Positions 22,591 through 34,830 of a stretch of 64,000 nt of DNA are shown here, one piece after another. The DNA lies in NCBI GenBank assembly GCA_963755695.1, contig CAVWLB010000008.1, forward strand, positions 1,054,001 through 1,118,000, given 5' to 3'. The notes beneath the pieces were generated by a model that made no database searches, was not told the origin of the DNA, and saw only the letters and a list, made by a program, of their open reading frames with translations. The stretch is from QHWT01 sp963755695. Lineage in GTDB: Bacteria > Acidobacteriota > Vicinamibacteria > Vicinamibacterales > 2-12-FULL-66-21. The translations under genes were made by a program, and so were the position numbers. Position 1 is the first letter of the stretch. Every line of letters starts with the position of its first letter.

Positions 22591-23340
22591 TCAGTTGGTT
22601 CCGGCAGGTGTCGACACCGTATTCACCACCTTCACAACCACCGGCGCCGATGTCGCGCGGTTGCCTGCTTGGTCGCGCGCCACGGCCGTGAGGTTGTGCG
22701 TTCCGTTGATCGTCCGTGTCGAATCCCAGGTCGCGCTGAAAGGCGATTTGAGATCCTCGGCGCCAATTTGAGTCGCGCCGTCGAAGAACGTCACTCCCAC
22801 GACGCCGACGTTGTCGGCGCCCGTTGCGGTGATCGTCACCACTCCCGAGACCGTACCTGAGACGGGAGCCGTAATGCTCACCGTCGGCGGCGTTACATCG
22901 ACTACCGTGACGGCGACGATGCCGATCGTGGTCTCGCCCGAGGCGTCGGCGATCTGATACGAAAACGTGTCGACGCCGGCGAAGCGGGCCGGCGGCGTGT
23001 AGACGTATGGATTGGGGCCGGTGATCCTGCCGTTTCTGGCGCTGGTCGACGCCACGTTCACGAGCGTCACCGCGGCCAGCGGACGGTCGTTCGAAAGAAG
23101 CGACGCCCCTGTGAACGTAATCGACTGAGGCGACGGCGTCGGACCGAGACTGTCGGTGACCGCGATCGGCCACGTGTCGTTCTCAGGGAAGGTCGGTGGC
23201 ACTACGCATACGGGCCCGTCGTACTGGAGCGGTGTCTGCGCTGTTACCGATGCATACGCTAGTACTGCAAGCAGGACGCGTGAGACGAGCATCGCGAAGC
23301 CGCGGGCAGGCGCTGGAGCGGACCACAGGCTCAAAGGCAT
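22591..23340 (-). CDS. Exported Ig-like/cadherin-like domain protein
   Basis: About 249 residues from ATG 23340 (GGAGG upstream). Signal peptide (to SVTAQ); a segment starting at DGPVCVVPPT; a cadherin-like/tandem-95 repeat (LLSNDRPLAAVTLVNVASTSARNG, YVYTPPARFAGVDTFSYQI); and a bacterial Ig-like domain (PPTVSITAPVSGTVSGVVTITATGADNVGV, ending SAPVVVKV). It matches the first third of the larger protein at 31714-33747 but lacks its PASTA and LamG parts. It probably acts outside the cell or at the surface; partner unknown. Confidence 0.8.
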   Translation of the reverse strand: MPLSLWSAPAPARGFAMLVSRVLLAVLAYASVTAQTPLQYDGPVCVVPPTFPENDTWPIAVTDSLGPTPSPQSITFTGASLLSNDRPLAAVTLVNVASTSARNGRITGPNPYVYTPPARFAGVDTFSYQIADASGETTIGIVAVTVVDVTPPTVSITAPVSGTVSGVVTITATGADNVGVVGVTFFDGATQIGAEDLKSPFSATWDSTRTINGTHNLTAVARDQAGNRATSAPVVVKVVNTVSTPAGTN

Positions 23341-23806
23341 GGATGTCCTCCGTTGAATCACTCCGCTGCGCGTGCCTGCCACACTGTGACGCGGTGGGCG
23401 CCACACCGAGGGGAATGGCGTCAAGCGACCGCTGTCAATTGGCAAGGCACGTGTGAACCAAACGAGACAACGAGCGGGAAAGGTCGCGCGGCTGCCCGCT
23501 GGGTCGAGGCCGCGCCGAAATGAGAGAACTCGCGAAGATGTTCCGGTTGATACCTTCGCGGCTTGTTGTAGACGAAAGGGCTCGACGCGTCTTCGGACCG
23601 CGCTGGACGCGTGAACCTCGAGCCAGCTCCACGATAGAGGATGTTCGCGACACCGAATCCGCCTGCTGCAGGCTCAGCGTGCGATGTCAGTTGCCTGGGA
23701 TACCTGGTTGCGAGGTTCGAGCAGCAACATAGATGCCTGGCGGGAAAGAGATGGACCGGAAGGTTCAGCCCGCGACGCGGAACGGAGCAGCGTCAAGCGA
23801 CGCTGC
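23341..23806. other. Gap between two oxidase modules
   Basis: No coding frame I can support. The part next to 23340 shares a GAATCA...TGCGCGTGC string with the region upstream of the paralogue at 33747, which may be a common leader or promoter element. Confidence 0.4.
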
Positions 23807-25155
23807 TCAATTCGAGAGATCTGGCAGTGTGGGGTTAAGACGGCCGCACTCGAGCATCGCCTTACCGTAGTAGGGGTTCCGTATCGTCGTGCCCTTCTGG
23901 AACCAGTACTTCTGCAGCATCGGGCAGTAGGCGACGTGGATGTCGTCGCCAAGCGTCGCGTGTGACGTTTTCGCGTAGGTGATCAGCGCTGCGCTCAGCG
24001 TGCCGAAAGCGGCGCGCGCCGATTTCAAATCTGCGGCCTGTTGCAACGGGCCGGCAGCGGATCCAATCGACGCGGCGCTGGTGCCAACTTTGGAAGCTTC
24101 GGAGGCGATGCGACGTGCGGCGTCGGAAACACCGGTGAGACTGTCAGCGCTCAGCGCCTCTTGAATGCGAAGGTAGGGATCGACGAGGGATGTCATCGAG
24201 GCCGGCGCCGCGGATTTCGGTGGAGACGAAGAGACCGTCGGCGCATCCGCATCCTGCTTAATCAGATAGTTCACGATGCTCACCACGTCCTCGCGCGACA
24301 GATCGAGGTTGGGCATGCGCACGTTCCGGTACTTCTCGAACAGCTCCTTGGCGATGGGATCGCCGCTCGCGAGCATCTTGTCGGGTGCATAGATGAATCG
24401 CGCGAGCCACTCGCGGTCGCGTATTTTCGTGACACCGAGCAGATCTGGTCCGATATGTTCGCCTTGCCCCAAGGTATGGCACGCGGCGCAATGCTGCTTG
24501 AACGTATATTCGCCAGGGCTGAATGTCAGAGGCTTCACATCTGCATAAGTACCGAGCTCGCCCTTCGGACCCTGCCAGTTGGTCATCCAGTCGCCAATCG
24601 TGCGCGCGAGGAACTTCGGATTATCCACGCCCGGAGTTCCGCATCCACTGTCCCGTGACTTCATTGCCAACGAGCAGACTCGGGACGTGACCGTCAGGAT
24701 CGGATGGATCGGGCGCCGCATACAAGCCGAGCTTCTTGCTAATGAGCGTGATATCTGCCTGTCTCCCGGTAAGAAACAGCCAGCCCGGTCCGGCGTGAAA
24801 CTTCTCTGCATACTCCTTCAGGACCGCCGGCGTATCGTGCTCGGGATCGATGGTGATCGAATAAAAGAAGACGCCGTGGCCCATCTGATCGCCGAGCAGC
24901 CTTTGTACCTGCGCGAGCCGCGCGGTCTCGAGCGGGACACGCGAACTTGCAGGTGGTGTAGATCAAATTGATCGCGACGATCTTCCCTTTGATCAGATCG
25001 TCGTAGAAATGGACCGTGGCCCCGTCCTGAGTGGTCAACGTGACGTTGGGAAAATAGTTGGCCCCCCAGCGGCTGTTCTGGGCAGCCGCCGGGTTAACCA
25101 CGCTGAAAAGGATCGCGGCCAGCGTCGCGATCCCTGTGCACAGCCTGCCTCGCAT
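23807..25155 (-). CDS. SCO1-cytochrome c-DUF3347 fusion protein (frameshifted)
   Basis: About 449 residues after correction. Order: signal peptide (to PAAAQ); SCO domain with the CKFACP copper motif and SITIDPEHDTP; cytochrome c with HCAACH and VRMPNLDL; an Ala/Ser/Pro linker; and a C-terminal helical domain with HVAYCPM, RNPYYGKAMLECG, which is the DUF3347 pattern otherwise seen with copper/silver efflux (CusB-type) proteins. Two one-base shifts occur in C or G runs: near 24940 (just after CKFACP) and near 24640 (RNSG/VDNPKF). It follows the oxidase at 25174 by 18 bases. Confidence 0.87.
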
Positions 25156-25173
25156 GGTCGATCGTCCTTGCAG

Positions 25174-27453
25174 CTATCGAGCGCCACGCAGGTCGTAGCC
25201 GTCTCTGAACTCCACGCCGGTCGGCCTGGGTATCGGTGTGGGCAACGGCGCGAGGAACGGTTCGCCGCCGCCGTTGATCTCCCAGCGCAGCAGCATCGCG
25301 TTGTCCTCGTGCATCGTGTTGTGACAATGCTCCATGAACATGCCGCCCCAGTCACGGAACTGCATGGTGATCGTGATGCTGCCGCCCGGGCGCAGCCGGT
25401 AGACGTCCTTGCGTCCCTTCTCCCAGGCCGGCACGTTTGACGCGCTGCCGTTACGGGCGAGGACCTGTCCTTCCTCGAAGTGGATGTGGATCGGATGGTC
25501 CCATCCGCCGCCGCCATTGACGAGCGTCCACACTTCGCGCGTCCCGAACTTGGGCGCGGCCGAAACACGCTTGTAATCCGCTGCCAGCATGTCGGTTTCG
25601 TTGCCGGTTTCAATCCCCCAGGGACCGAAGAAGGCAGTGTCTCGATCGAAACTGGGTTGTTTCGCGCCGCGGCCGAACTCGAACCTCCGCGTGCGGGTCA
25701 CGGGGATCTGCGAGAGATCCGGGTTCGGAATCAGATTCCGGGGTACCTGGCTCACATCCGGCACAGCAGGATTTCTGACGATCCGGAACTCCAGAAACTT
25801 ACCGACGCAGGGATCCTGCGACGTGCCGGCGAGCGCCTGGGCGAGAGTGAGGATCTTGATTGGCTTTCTGCCGTCGAGCGACAGCGTCGCCGGATTGAAG
25901 TGGTCGTCCAGGTTCACAAGATAGGCTTTCGAGCCGACGTCGAACTGCGTGAAATCGATGACGATGTCATAGCGTTCTGCGATGCCTTGCTCATCGAGCA
26001 CCTTCAGGTCGACAGTGGTCGGGAGCAGATTGCCGTCGTTGGCGATCTGGGTCATGGTTTTCGCGTTGCCAAAGGCATCGGCCAGCGCGATCTTGAAGAA
26101 CCTGGACACGCTCGCGTTCAGGATGCGGAAGCGGTACTTGCGCCGCTCCACTTCGAAGTACGGGTTGTACGCGAGATTGACGGTCATGACATCGCCGATG
26201 AACCCGTCGAATTCGAAGATGTCGAAGAACAGCTGGCCATCCCGGTCGAACGCCTTGTCGGCCAGCATCAGGTTCACGTCGTAGTCGAGAGCGCCCCAGC
26301 CCTTGTTGTCGGAGTTCGACCGGCCGCTGGGGAGCCTCAGATTGACGCCGTCGTTGATGTCCTCCGCGCCGCGATCGAGGCCGCTGTAAATGTTGAACAT
26401 CGCGGCGTTGCCTTTGTAGACGTTCTGCGCCGTGAAGCTGAACATGTGATCGTGGAACCAGTGCGTGCTCATCGTCTCGCGCCAGTCGCCTGGCACCTTC
26501 TTCAGACCGCCGCTGTCGTCGGGGCCGCTGGCCTTCGGTTCCTGCGCCAGCTTATTGACGCTGAAGTGCCCGGCGAGGACGACGGGCCAGTGGTAGTCGT
26601 AGAACTGGCCGGGGAAGAAGAAGGCGCCGGTGAACCCGTCGTTTTCCGCTCCATGATGACCGTTGTGTTCATGAGTGGAAATCGTATGACGGCCGAACCC
26701 GTTGTTCTGGTAGACGTCAAAAGGAAGTCCGTTGCGATGGCGGAAGAGAATCGGTTCTCCGTATCGCCCCTTGACCAGTTTCGGCGGAATCGTTCCGTTG
26801 AATGTCCAGACGGAGTTGGCGTCCTGGACTGGCAGGCCAGGATGGAACTGCAGCGGGATGTGCGCCGCCGGGTTGATGCCACTATTCAGATATGAGGGGA
26901 CCCCGGGGTTGTAGGTAGTGTTGGTTCGTGCGGGCAGTTGCGTCATTCTTACGAGAACAGTCGGTCGATACTCGTTGAAGCGCTGGTGTCCCCACACGCC
27001 GCGGGGATCAGTTCCCAGAATGTTCCCTGGACGTCCATCGACGGGGCCCCTCGTGCCGGCAGCCCGAAGTGCCGGATCGAGATCCTGCTGGGTCGTGCAC
27101 GCCAGCGCCCCGGGCTCGGGATCTACGTCGGAATACACCTCAGCCCCAAAATTAAGGCGCGGAATGACGTCGAATCGCGGCATCGCCTGCGTGAACGCCT
27201 GGCAGCCGAAGAGCGGGCTTGGGGGTGCGCCGGTTGGACCCACCTGCGCCCCTGCGCTGGCAACGAACGGATTGAGGCCGCCGATCGGCGCCAGCATTCC
27301 GGCACCGGTGAAGAGACCCCACTTAATGAGTTCGCGTCGCGAGATGCGTCCCCACGACAATTCGCGGACGATCTCGGCGCGATGCTGTCTTGCGCGTTCG
27401 GCCTCCCGGAGACGCGCCCTCGATGCGTTACGGGGCAGGTAAATCTGGCTCAT
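25174..27453 (-). CDS. Tat-exported multicopper oxidase (third paralogue, intact)
   Basis: 759 residues from ATG 27453, chosen because the paralogues start with the same MSxIYLP and because GAGGAGG precedes it. The frame stays open to 27498. Tat motif SRRELIKWG, cleavage near ASAGA. Copper ligands: HEHNGHHGAENDG and HWFHDHMFSFTAQNVYKGNAAM in the N-terminal half, WDHPIHIHFEEG and MEHCHNTMHEDNAM near the end, with Met as probable axial ligand. It is about 200 residues longer than CotA-type oxidases, with insertions around residues 100-200. It is the best template for repairing the two broken paralogues. Confidence 0.94.
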   Translation of the reverse strand: MSQIYLPRNASRARLREAERARQHRAEIVRELSWGRISRRELIKWGLFTGAGMLAPIGGLNPFVASAGAQVGPTGAPPSPLFGCQAFTQAMPRFDVIPRLNFGAEVYSDVDPEPGALACTTQQDLDPALRAAGTRGPVDGRPGNILGTDPRGVWGHQRFNEYRPTVLVRMTQLPARTNTTYNPGVPSYLNSGINPAAHIPLQFHPGLPVQDANSVWTFNGTIPPKLVKGRYGEPILFRHRNGLPFDVYQNNGFGRHTISTHEHNGHHGAENDGFTGAFFFPGQFYDYHWPVVLAGHFSVNKLAQEPKASGPDDSGGLKKVPGDWRETMSTHWFHDHMFSFTAQNVYKGNAAMFNIYSGLDRGAEDINDGVNLRLPSGRSNSDNKGWGALDYDVNLMLADKAFDRDGQLFFDIFEFDGFIGDVMTVNLAYNPYFEVERRKYRFRILNASVSRFFKIALADAFGNAKTMTQIANDGNLLPTTVDLKVLDEQGIAERYDIVIDFTQFDVGSKAYLVNLDDHFNPATLSLDGRKPIKILTLAQALAGTSQDPCVGKFLEFRIVRNPAVPDVSQVPRNLIPNPDLSQIPVTRTRRFEFGRGAKQPSFDRDTAFFGPWGIETGNETDMLAADYKRVSAAPKFGTREVWTLVNGGGGWDHPIHIHFEEGQVLARNGSASNVPAWEKGRKDVYRLRPGGSITITMQFRDWGGMFMEHCHNTMHEDNAMLLRWEINGGGEPFLAPLPTPIPRPTGVEFRDGYDLRGAR

Positions 27454-28034
27454 ACGTCCTCGCCTCCTCGAGTTCCGCGAGCACAGTCTCACGGACAATT
27501 ACGCCGCTGTGTCGACACACCTCCCTTGCGGGGGCAAAAGTTGGTACTTGTACGATTGTCGCGGTTGCGCCGCATAATATAGGACGAAGATCTCGATTGC
27601 GCTCGTTCATTCGACAAAAATCAAAAAGTCATCTCCGAAGGAGCCTTCTGCGATTCGTAGTAGTCCGCTAAGGCGGCGCGTTCACGCCAAACCATGGAGT
27701 CGTGCCCTGATCGACGTCTCGTCGTGGGAACCAATGACACTTGCTGCTCGAAATGAATCTGAATCTCCGCCCCAGGAACCGGCCCGGCGGCGATCCAGTA
27801 GAACGATCCGACAGCTCTGCGCGAAGCGGCAGAGCGTGCTGATGTGAACCTCGCGGCGATGTACTTGATAAACGCCACGGAAGGTTAAAGCGAACATCGG
27901 TTCACGAAACGCGGCGCGCGTCGATCTCGATGGCGTTCACACCCGTCAGGGTGATTGCTGCCAGAAGGAAGGTGCTGACGCGCCCTTCGAATGTTCGTGG
28001 GAACGCGCCCGCGTCCGACAATGAAAGGCGGGCG
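27454..28034. other. Gap between two oxidase modules
   Basis: Contains a possible leftward frame at 27621-27878 (85 residues) with no recognisable motif and no clear Shine-Dalgarno; I do not call it. No repeat arrays. The part next to 27453 presumably holds the promoter of the third oxidase module. Confidence 0.4.
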
Positions 28035-29400
28035 CTACTTGCTGAGGTTGGGAAGGCCTTCGTTGATCCGGCCGCACTCGAGCATCGACTTGCCGTGGTA
28101 CGGGTTCTGAATCGCCGTGCCCCGCTGCAGCCAGTACTCTGCGGGCCATCGGGCAGTAAGCCACGTGGACGTTTGCGCCGATGCCGGCGTTCGACGTCCT
28201 GGCGTAGTTGATGATCGCGTCGCCCAGCCTGCCAAAGGCATCGCGGGCGGATTTCAGATCGCCGCTTTGCTCGAACTCGCCGGCCGCCGATCGAATCGAC
28301 GCTCCGCCGGGTCCCAGCTTCGCCGCTTCCGCCGCGATGCTACGCGCCGCATCCTTGACCGCGGTCAGCGTGTCGGCGCTCAGGGCCTGCTGAATGCGCA
28401 GGTACGGTTCGACCACCGGCTCTGCCGCTGCGCTCGAGGACGGCGAAGCTGAGGCAGCGGCCGGCGCCGGGGTAGCCGCTTCCGCATCCTGTTTCGCGAG
28501 ATAGTCGATGAGCACGCTGACGTCCTCGTGCGACAGCGCGAGATTCGGCATCCGCACGCTCTTGTACTTTTCGAACAGTTCCTTCGCGATCGGATCGCCC
28601 TCGGCGAGCAGCTTGTCCGGCGCGAAGATGAACTTCGCAAGCCACGAGCGATCGCGGGTCTTGGTCACGCCGGCGAGGTCAGGGCCGATGTGCGGGCCGT
28701 TGCCGACGGTGTGGCACGCCGCGCAATGATTCCTGAAGGTGTACTCGCCGCGGTCCAGCGTCATCGGCGGCGCTTCGGCGTACGATTTCAGGTCGGTTCT
28801 CGGATTCTTCCAGCTATTGAGCCAGTCGCCAATCGTGCGGGCGAGGAATTTCGGGTTGTCCACTCCCGAGTTCCGCATCCACTGGCCCGTGACCTCGTTA
28901 CCGACCAGCAGATTCGGTGTGTGGCCGTCCGGATTCGACGGATTGGGCGTCGAATACAAGCCGATCTTCTTGCTGATGAGATCGATGTCCGCCTGAGTTC
29001 CCGTGAGGAACGTCCAGCCTGGCCCGGCGTGGAACTTGGCCGCGTATTCCTTCAGCACTGCCGGCGTGTCGTGTTCCGGATCGATCGTGATCGAATAGAA
29101 GAAGACATCCTTGCCCATCCGGTCGCCGAGGATCGTCTGCACCTGCGCCAGCCGCGCGGTTTCGAGCGGACAGGCGTACTTGCAGGTCGTATAAATCAGA
29201 TTGATGGCGACGATCTTTCCCTTGATCAGGTCCTCATAGAAATGGACGGTCGTCCCGTCCTGCGTGGTCAATGGGACATTGGGAAAGTAATTGGCGCCCC
29301 AACGGCTGTTCTGGGCGAAAGCCGGGGAAGCCGCGGCCGCCCATGACAGGGCAACCGCGGCCATCCAGGACAGGACTCGCGAGCGTGCCGTACGGTGCAT
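28035..29400 (-). CDS. SCO1-cytochrome c-DUF3347 fusion protein (one frameshift)
   Basis: About 454 residues. Signal peptide (to PAFAQ), SCO domain with CKYACP and SITIDPEHDTP, cytochrome c with HCAACH and VRMPNLAL, an Ala/Pro/Ser linker, and DUF3347 with HVAYCPM, then QNPYHGKSMLECGRI. A single frame change near 28145 falls inside the DUF3347 CPMA/EYWLQ junction. Same domain order as the protein at 23807-25155, so the three-part fusion is real and not an assembly join. It starts only two bases after the stop of the oxidase gene. Confidence 0.9.
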
Positions 29401-29402
29401 CT

Positions 29403-31621
<2,219 letters not shown>

Positions 31622-31713
31622 GGGTGCTCTTCTCCTCAGTCAGGTTATGAATCCCGTCACATGCCGGAGCGTCGTCAGCCCCGGCATGAGGCAAGCCGGT
31701 TGATCATCAGACG

Positions 31714-33747
31714 CTATTGCACGATGGCCTTGGTCATGTCCGTGGAGATCTCGGTCGCCGAGAGCGCGCGATTGTAGACGCGCACTTCGTCGATCAGCCC
31801 CTGGAAGAACTCGCCCGTCGACGAGGCGTTGCCGCCGATGCGGAGCGCGCCGTTGCTCTGGACGATGGTGTTGAGCGAGGGCGCCACGATCGGATTCGCG
31901 GTACCGACCAGCACGCCGTTGACGTAGAACTTCTGCACCGTGCCGTCATACGTCGTCGCGATGTGCGTCCAGGTGTTCAGCGGCAGCTTGGTCGTGCCGC
32001 GAACCGCCTTGTCGGTCGTCTGCGTTGCGTTGTTCAAGCGCACGTAGCCGGCCGGAACCGCCTTGCCGCCCGAGAGCGGCGCGCCGTCGTGGGCATACAG
32101 GGCATAGGAGAGGAGTCCTTCGCCGGCGGTGCCGCGCTCCTTGTAGAGCACCGTCTCCCAGCCGCTCATCGCCGACGGATTCACCCACGCCTCGAGCGTC
32201 ATGCCGGTGGTCAGATCGATCGGGCTGTTGGTCGTGTCGGTGACCGTCACCCAGTCGTTGACGCCGTCGAACTTCAGCGCCTTGCCGAACTTACCGGCCA
32301 CACGCGCCGCCTGAAGAATCGTTCCGTTCTTTGCCGACGGTGACGAATCGACGGCGACGGTCCCGGACGCTTCGTCGAAACCGAGCGCCAGCACCAACCC
32401 ACCGGCAGGGGCACCGCCAGGACCAAGCGAGACGGTGATCGCGATGCTGCTGCCAGGCGAAGCGCTCGAGCCAGCGCTCGGATTCTGACTGATGACCGAT
32501 CCCGCAGGGACCGTTGCGCTGTTGGCGTTCGTAATCGCACCAACAGTGAATCCGGCGCCGGTGATTGTCGATTGCGCGTTGGTCTGAGTCATGCCGACGA
32601 CGTTGGGCACCGCGGCGGTGGCCGGACCGAGCGAGACCAGGAAGCCGACGGCGCTGCCGAGAACGGCGTTCGTACCAGAGGTCGGACTCTGACTGATGAC
32701 CCGCCCGGCCGCGACGGTCGCGCTGTTGGCGGTCGTGATGGTGCCGACACTGAACCCGGCGGTGGTGATTGCCGACTGCGCGTTGGTCTGTGTCATGCCG
32801 ACGACGTTAGGCACAGCCGCGGTGGCCGGGCCCGAAGAGATCACCAGCGAGACGGCACTACCAGCCGTGACGTTCGTGCCGGCCGTCGGGCTCTGGCTAA
32901 TCACCCGGCCTGAGGCCACCGTCGAACTGGACGCGGAGCTGATGGCACCAACCGTCAGACTGGCTCCCGTGATCGCGGTTTGTGCTGCGGTCTGGGTCAA
33001 TCCCACTACGGTCGGGACCGAGATATTGGCCGCGGCATTCAGCACCCTGAAGCCGACAGCGGGGGATTCTCCGAGGTTGCCTGCAGCGTCACGTGCGATC
33101 GCGCTCACCGTGTGAACGCCGTCGGCCACGGTCCGCGTGTCCCATGACACCGACCACGGCGACGAGAGGATGTTTCCGACCTGGACACCGTCGACCTGGA
33201 ACTGAACACGAATGACGCCGACGTTGTCAGCCGCGACCGCCGAGATGGTGACGATCCCTGAGATCGTGCTGTCGGCAGCCGGCGCGGAGATATTGATCGA
33301 GGGGTTGACGATGTCGGGAATTACGCCGACCTTGACGATGCCGCTGGCGAATTGACCCGCGCTGTCGATGATCGTGTAAACGAAGACATCGCTTGCCGTC
33401 GGCGTAGCCGGAGGCGTGTAGGTGTACGGGTCGGTGCCCGTGATCGTTCCGCCTGCGGAGCTGGTCGAGGCGACGCTCTGGATGGTCAGATTGGTGCCGC
33501 GATCGTTTGACAGGAGATAGGATCCCGCGAACGTGAGCGGACCGGCCGCGTTTCCGATAGAGTCGGGGCCGGCATACGGCCACCCATCGTTCTCCTGTGG
33601 CGTCGGCGGAACGGCGCACACCGGTCCCTGGAACTGCGTCTGTGCCCGCATCGGCATGGCGATCGTCAAGGCGCCCAGGAGAACGGATGCAGCAAGTCTT
33701 GCGATGCCGCGCATGCAGAACTCAGTAGGACGACGGTTGAAAGACAT
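31714..33747 (-). CDS. Exported Ig-like, triple-PASTA, LamG surface protein
   Basis: 677 residues, intact. Signal peptide (to PMRAQ); a segment QGPVCAVPPTP; a cadherin-like repeat (SNDRGTNLTIQSVASTSSAGG); an Ig-like domain (about residues 145-240); three PASTA repeats (about 243-440, each starting VPxVVGxTQ); and a LamG/concanavalin-like domain (about 455-665: GLVLALGFDEASG, MTLEAWVNPS, WTHIATTYDG, GLIDEVRVYNRAL). The domains suggest peptidoglycan binding plus carbohydrate or surface binding. It shares its PASTA type with the haem peroxidases and its front with the protein at 22591. CGGAGA precedes the ATG. Confidence 0.88.
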   Translation of the reverse strand: MSFNRRPTEFCMRGIARLAASVLLGALTIAMPMRAQTQFQGPVCAVPPTPQENDGWPYAGPDSIGNAAGPLTFAGSYLLSNDRGTNLTIQSVASTSSAGGTITGTDPYTYTPPATPTASDVFVYTIIDSAGQFASGIVKVGVIPDIVNPSINISAPAADSTISGIVTISAVAADNVGVIRVQFQVDGVQVGNILSSPWSVSWDTRTVADGVHTVSAIARDAAGNLGESPAVGFRVLNAAANISVPTVVGLTQTAAQTAITGASLTVGAISSASSSTVASGRVISQSPTAGTNVTAGSAVSLVISSGPATAAVPNVVGMTQTNAQSAITTAGFSVGTITTANSATVAAGRVISQSPTSGTNAVLGSAVGFLVSLGPATAAVPNVVGMTQTNAQSTITGAGFTVGAITNANSATVPAGSVISQNPSAGSSASPGSSIAITVSLGPGGAPAGGLVLALGFDEASGTVAVDSSPSAKNGTILQAARVAGKFGKALKFDGVNDWVTVTDTTNSPIDLTTGMTLEAWVNPSAMSGWETVLYKERGTAGEGLLSYALYAHDGAPLSGGKAVPAGYVRLNNATQTTDKAVRGTTKLPLNTWTHIATTYDGTVQKFYVNGVLVGTANPIVAPSLNTIVQSNGALRIGGNASSTGEFFQGLIDEVRVYNRALSATEISTDMTKAIVQ

Positions 33748-33880
33748 TCTCCGCTCCCTCGAATCAATTCATTGCGCGTGCGCGCTCGCGAAACGCCGGA
33801 AAAGCCGGTTTGGGGGTGTCGCGAGTAAACTGGATTTCATCGCCGTTGAAAATGGCACGGAAGTGGTGGGTGGCATCGAC

Positions 33881-34567
33881 CTAGGCCGCGGGTGGAAGTC
33901 TCTCGGGGACCATGACGAGCCCGTCCTGCAACATGACCAGGCCGTGCGTGAAAGCGAAGACCGCGAGCTCGAGGCGCGACGAGACGCCGACCTTGTCGAA
34001 GACACTCGAGAGGTGATGCTTCACGGTGTCCTCGCTGACCCGGAACCGCTCGGCGATGCCTTTGTTGGTCTCGCCATCTGCCACCGCGGCGACCACCTGC
34101 ATCTCGCGCTCGGTCAACCGGAACTTGCGCGGAGGCTTCGGGTGCTGTTTCGCGGGCAGCTCCGGCACGGACTCGAGCAGCTGTCCGTCCATCCAGTAGT
34201 TGCCGGCCAGCACGCCGCGTATTGCTTGCACGAAGTGCGGCATCGAGGCACCCTTCGCGATGACGCCGCGGGCGCCGGCTCGCATCGCCGCCGTCTGCAC
34301 GTCGGGCTGCACCGGGTCCATCAGGAGCATCGAGCGCACAGGGCTGGGGAGCGCCGCCATCGCCTTGATCGTTTCCAGGCCGCCGCCCCGGATGTTGACG
34401 TCTATAAGGATCAAGTCCGGCTGCAGGCTCCGGGCGAGGGCCACAGCTTCGGCGCTGTCGGCCGCTTCAGCGAGCACGGTCAGGCCGCCGCTCGCGTCGA
34501 GCAGGAGTTTCAGACCGTAGCGAAACACAGGTTGACTATCAGCAAGCGCAATACGAACGATGCTCAT
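33881..34567 (-). CDS. Orphan NarL/LuxR-type response regulator
   Basis: 228 residues. Receiver domain (1-120) with the probable phosphoacceptor D56 (PDLILIDVNI) and the conserved Lys in GVIAKGA, then a LuxR-type HTH (about 150-205: LTEREMQVVAAVADGETNKGIAERFRVSEDTVKHHLSSV). Two departures from the norm: the acidic pair near the start is D10-S11 instead of DD, and the segment where Thr or Ser usually sits reads LLMDP. No kinase gene is adjacent. ATG 34567 is chosen because the receiver starts there. It lies just upstream of, and reads the same way as, the PASTA-LamG and oxidase genes, so it is a candidate regulator of them. Confidence 0.88.
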   Translation of the reverse strand: MSIVRIALADSQPVFRYGLKLLLDASGGLTVLAEAADSAEAVALARSLQPDLILIDVNIRGGGLETIKAMAALPSPVRSMLLMDPVQPDVQTAAMRAGARGVIAKGASMPHFVQAIRGVLAGNYWMDGQLLESVPELPAKQHPKPPRKFRLTEREMQVVAAVADGETNKGIAERFRVSEDTVKHHLSSVFDKVGVSSRLELAVFAFTHGLVMLQDGLVMVPERLPPAA

Positions 34568-34830
34568 TCTGGCCTCAGCCGGAAAATTGGTCAGGGACAT
34601 CGCGACTGAGCAAGGCCTGCGCCAGTTGTGGAGAATGAGATCGAGTGCCGAAAAATCGGCGTGATCGAGACGACGGGATTCCGGCGGTCTGCCGCCGCGG
34701 AGAACGAATTCGACTTTTACGCGGACGTCAGCAGTGGCGGCGACTTTTGCGAAACATGGTTTTGCTGCCCTTGCTGAAGGCTCACGTGCTGTCTGTGAGT
34801 GCCGCAAAGTCCGCTGGCAAGGAGACTCTG

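Noticed and set aside
24630..24945. Programmed frameshifting in the SCO-cytochrome-DUF3347 gene
   Set aside because: The shifts lie in short C or G runs without a slippery heptamer or downstream structure, differ in place from the paralogues, and one paralogue is intact, so base-call error is simpler.
27621..27878. Leftward 85-residue frame in the gap between oxidase modules
   Set aside because: No family motif, no Shine-Dalgarno and no neighbour in line; cannot be told from chance.
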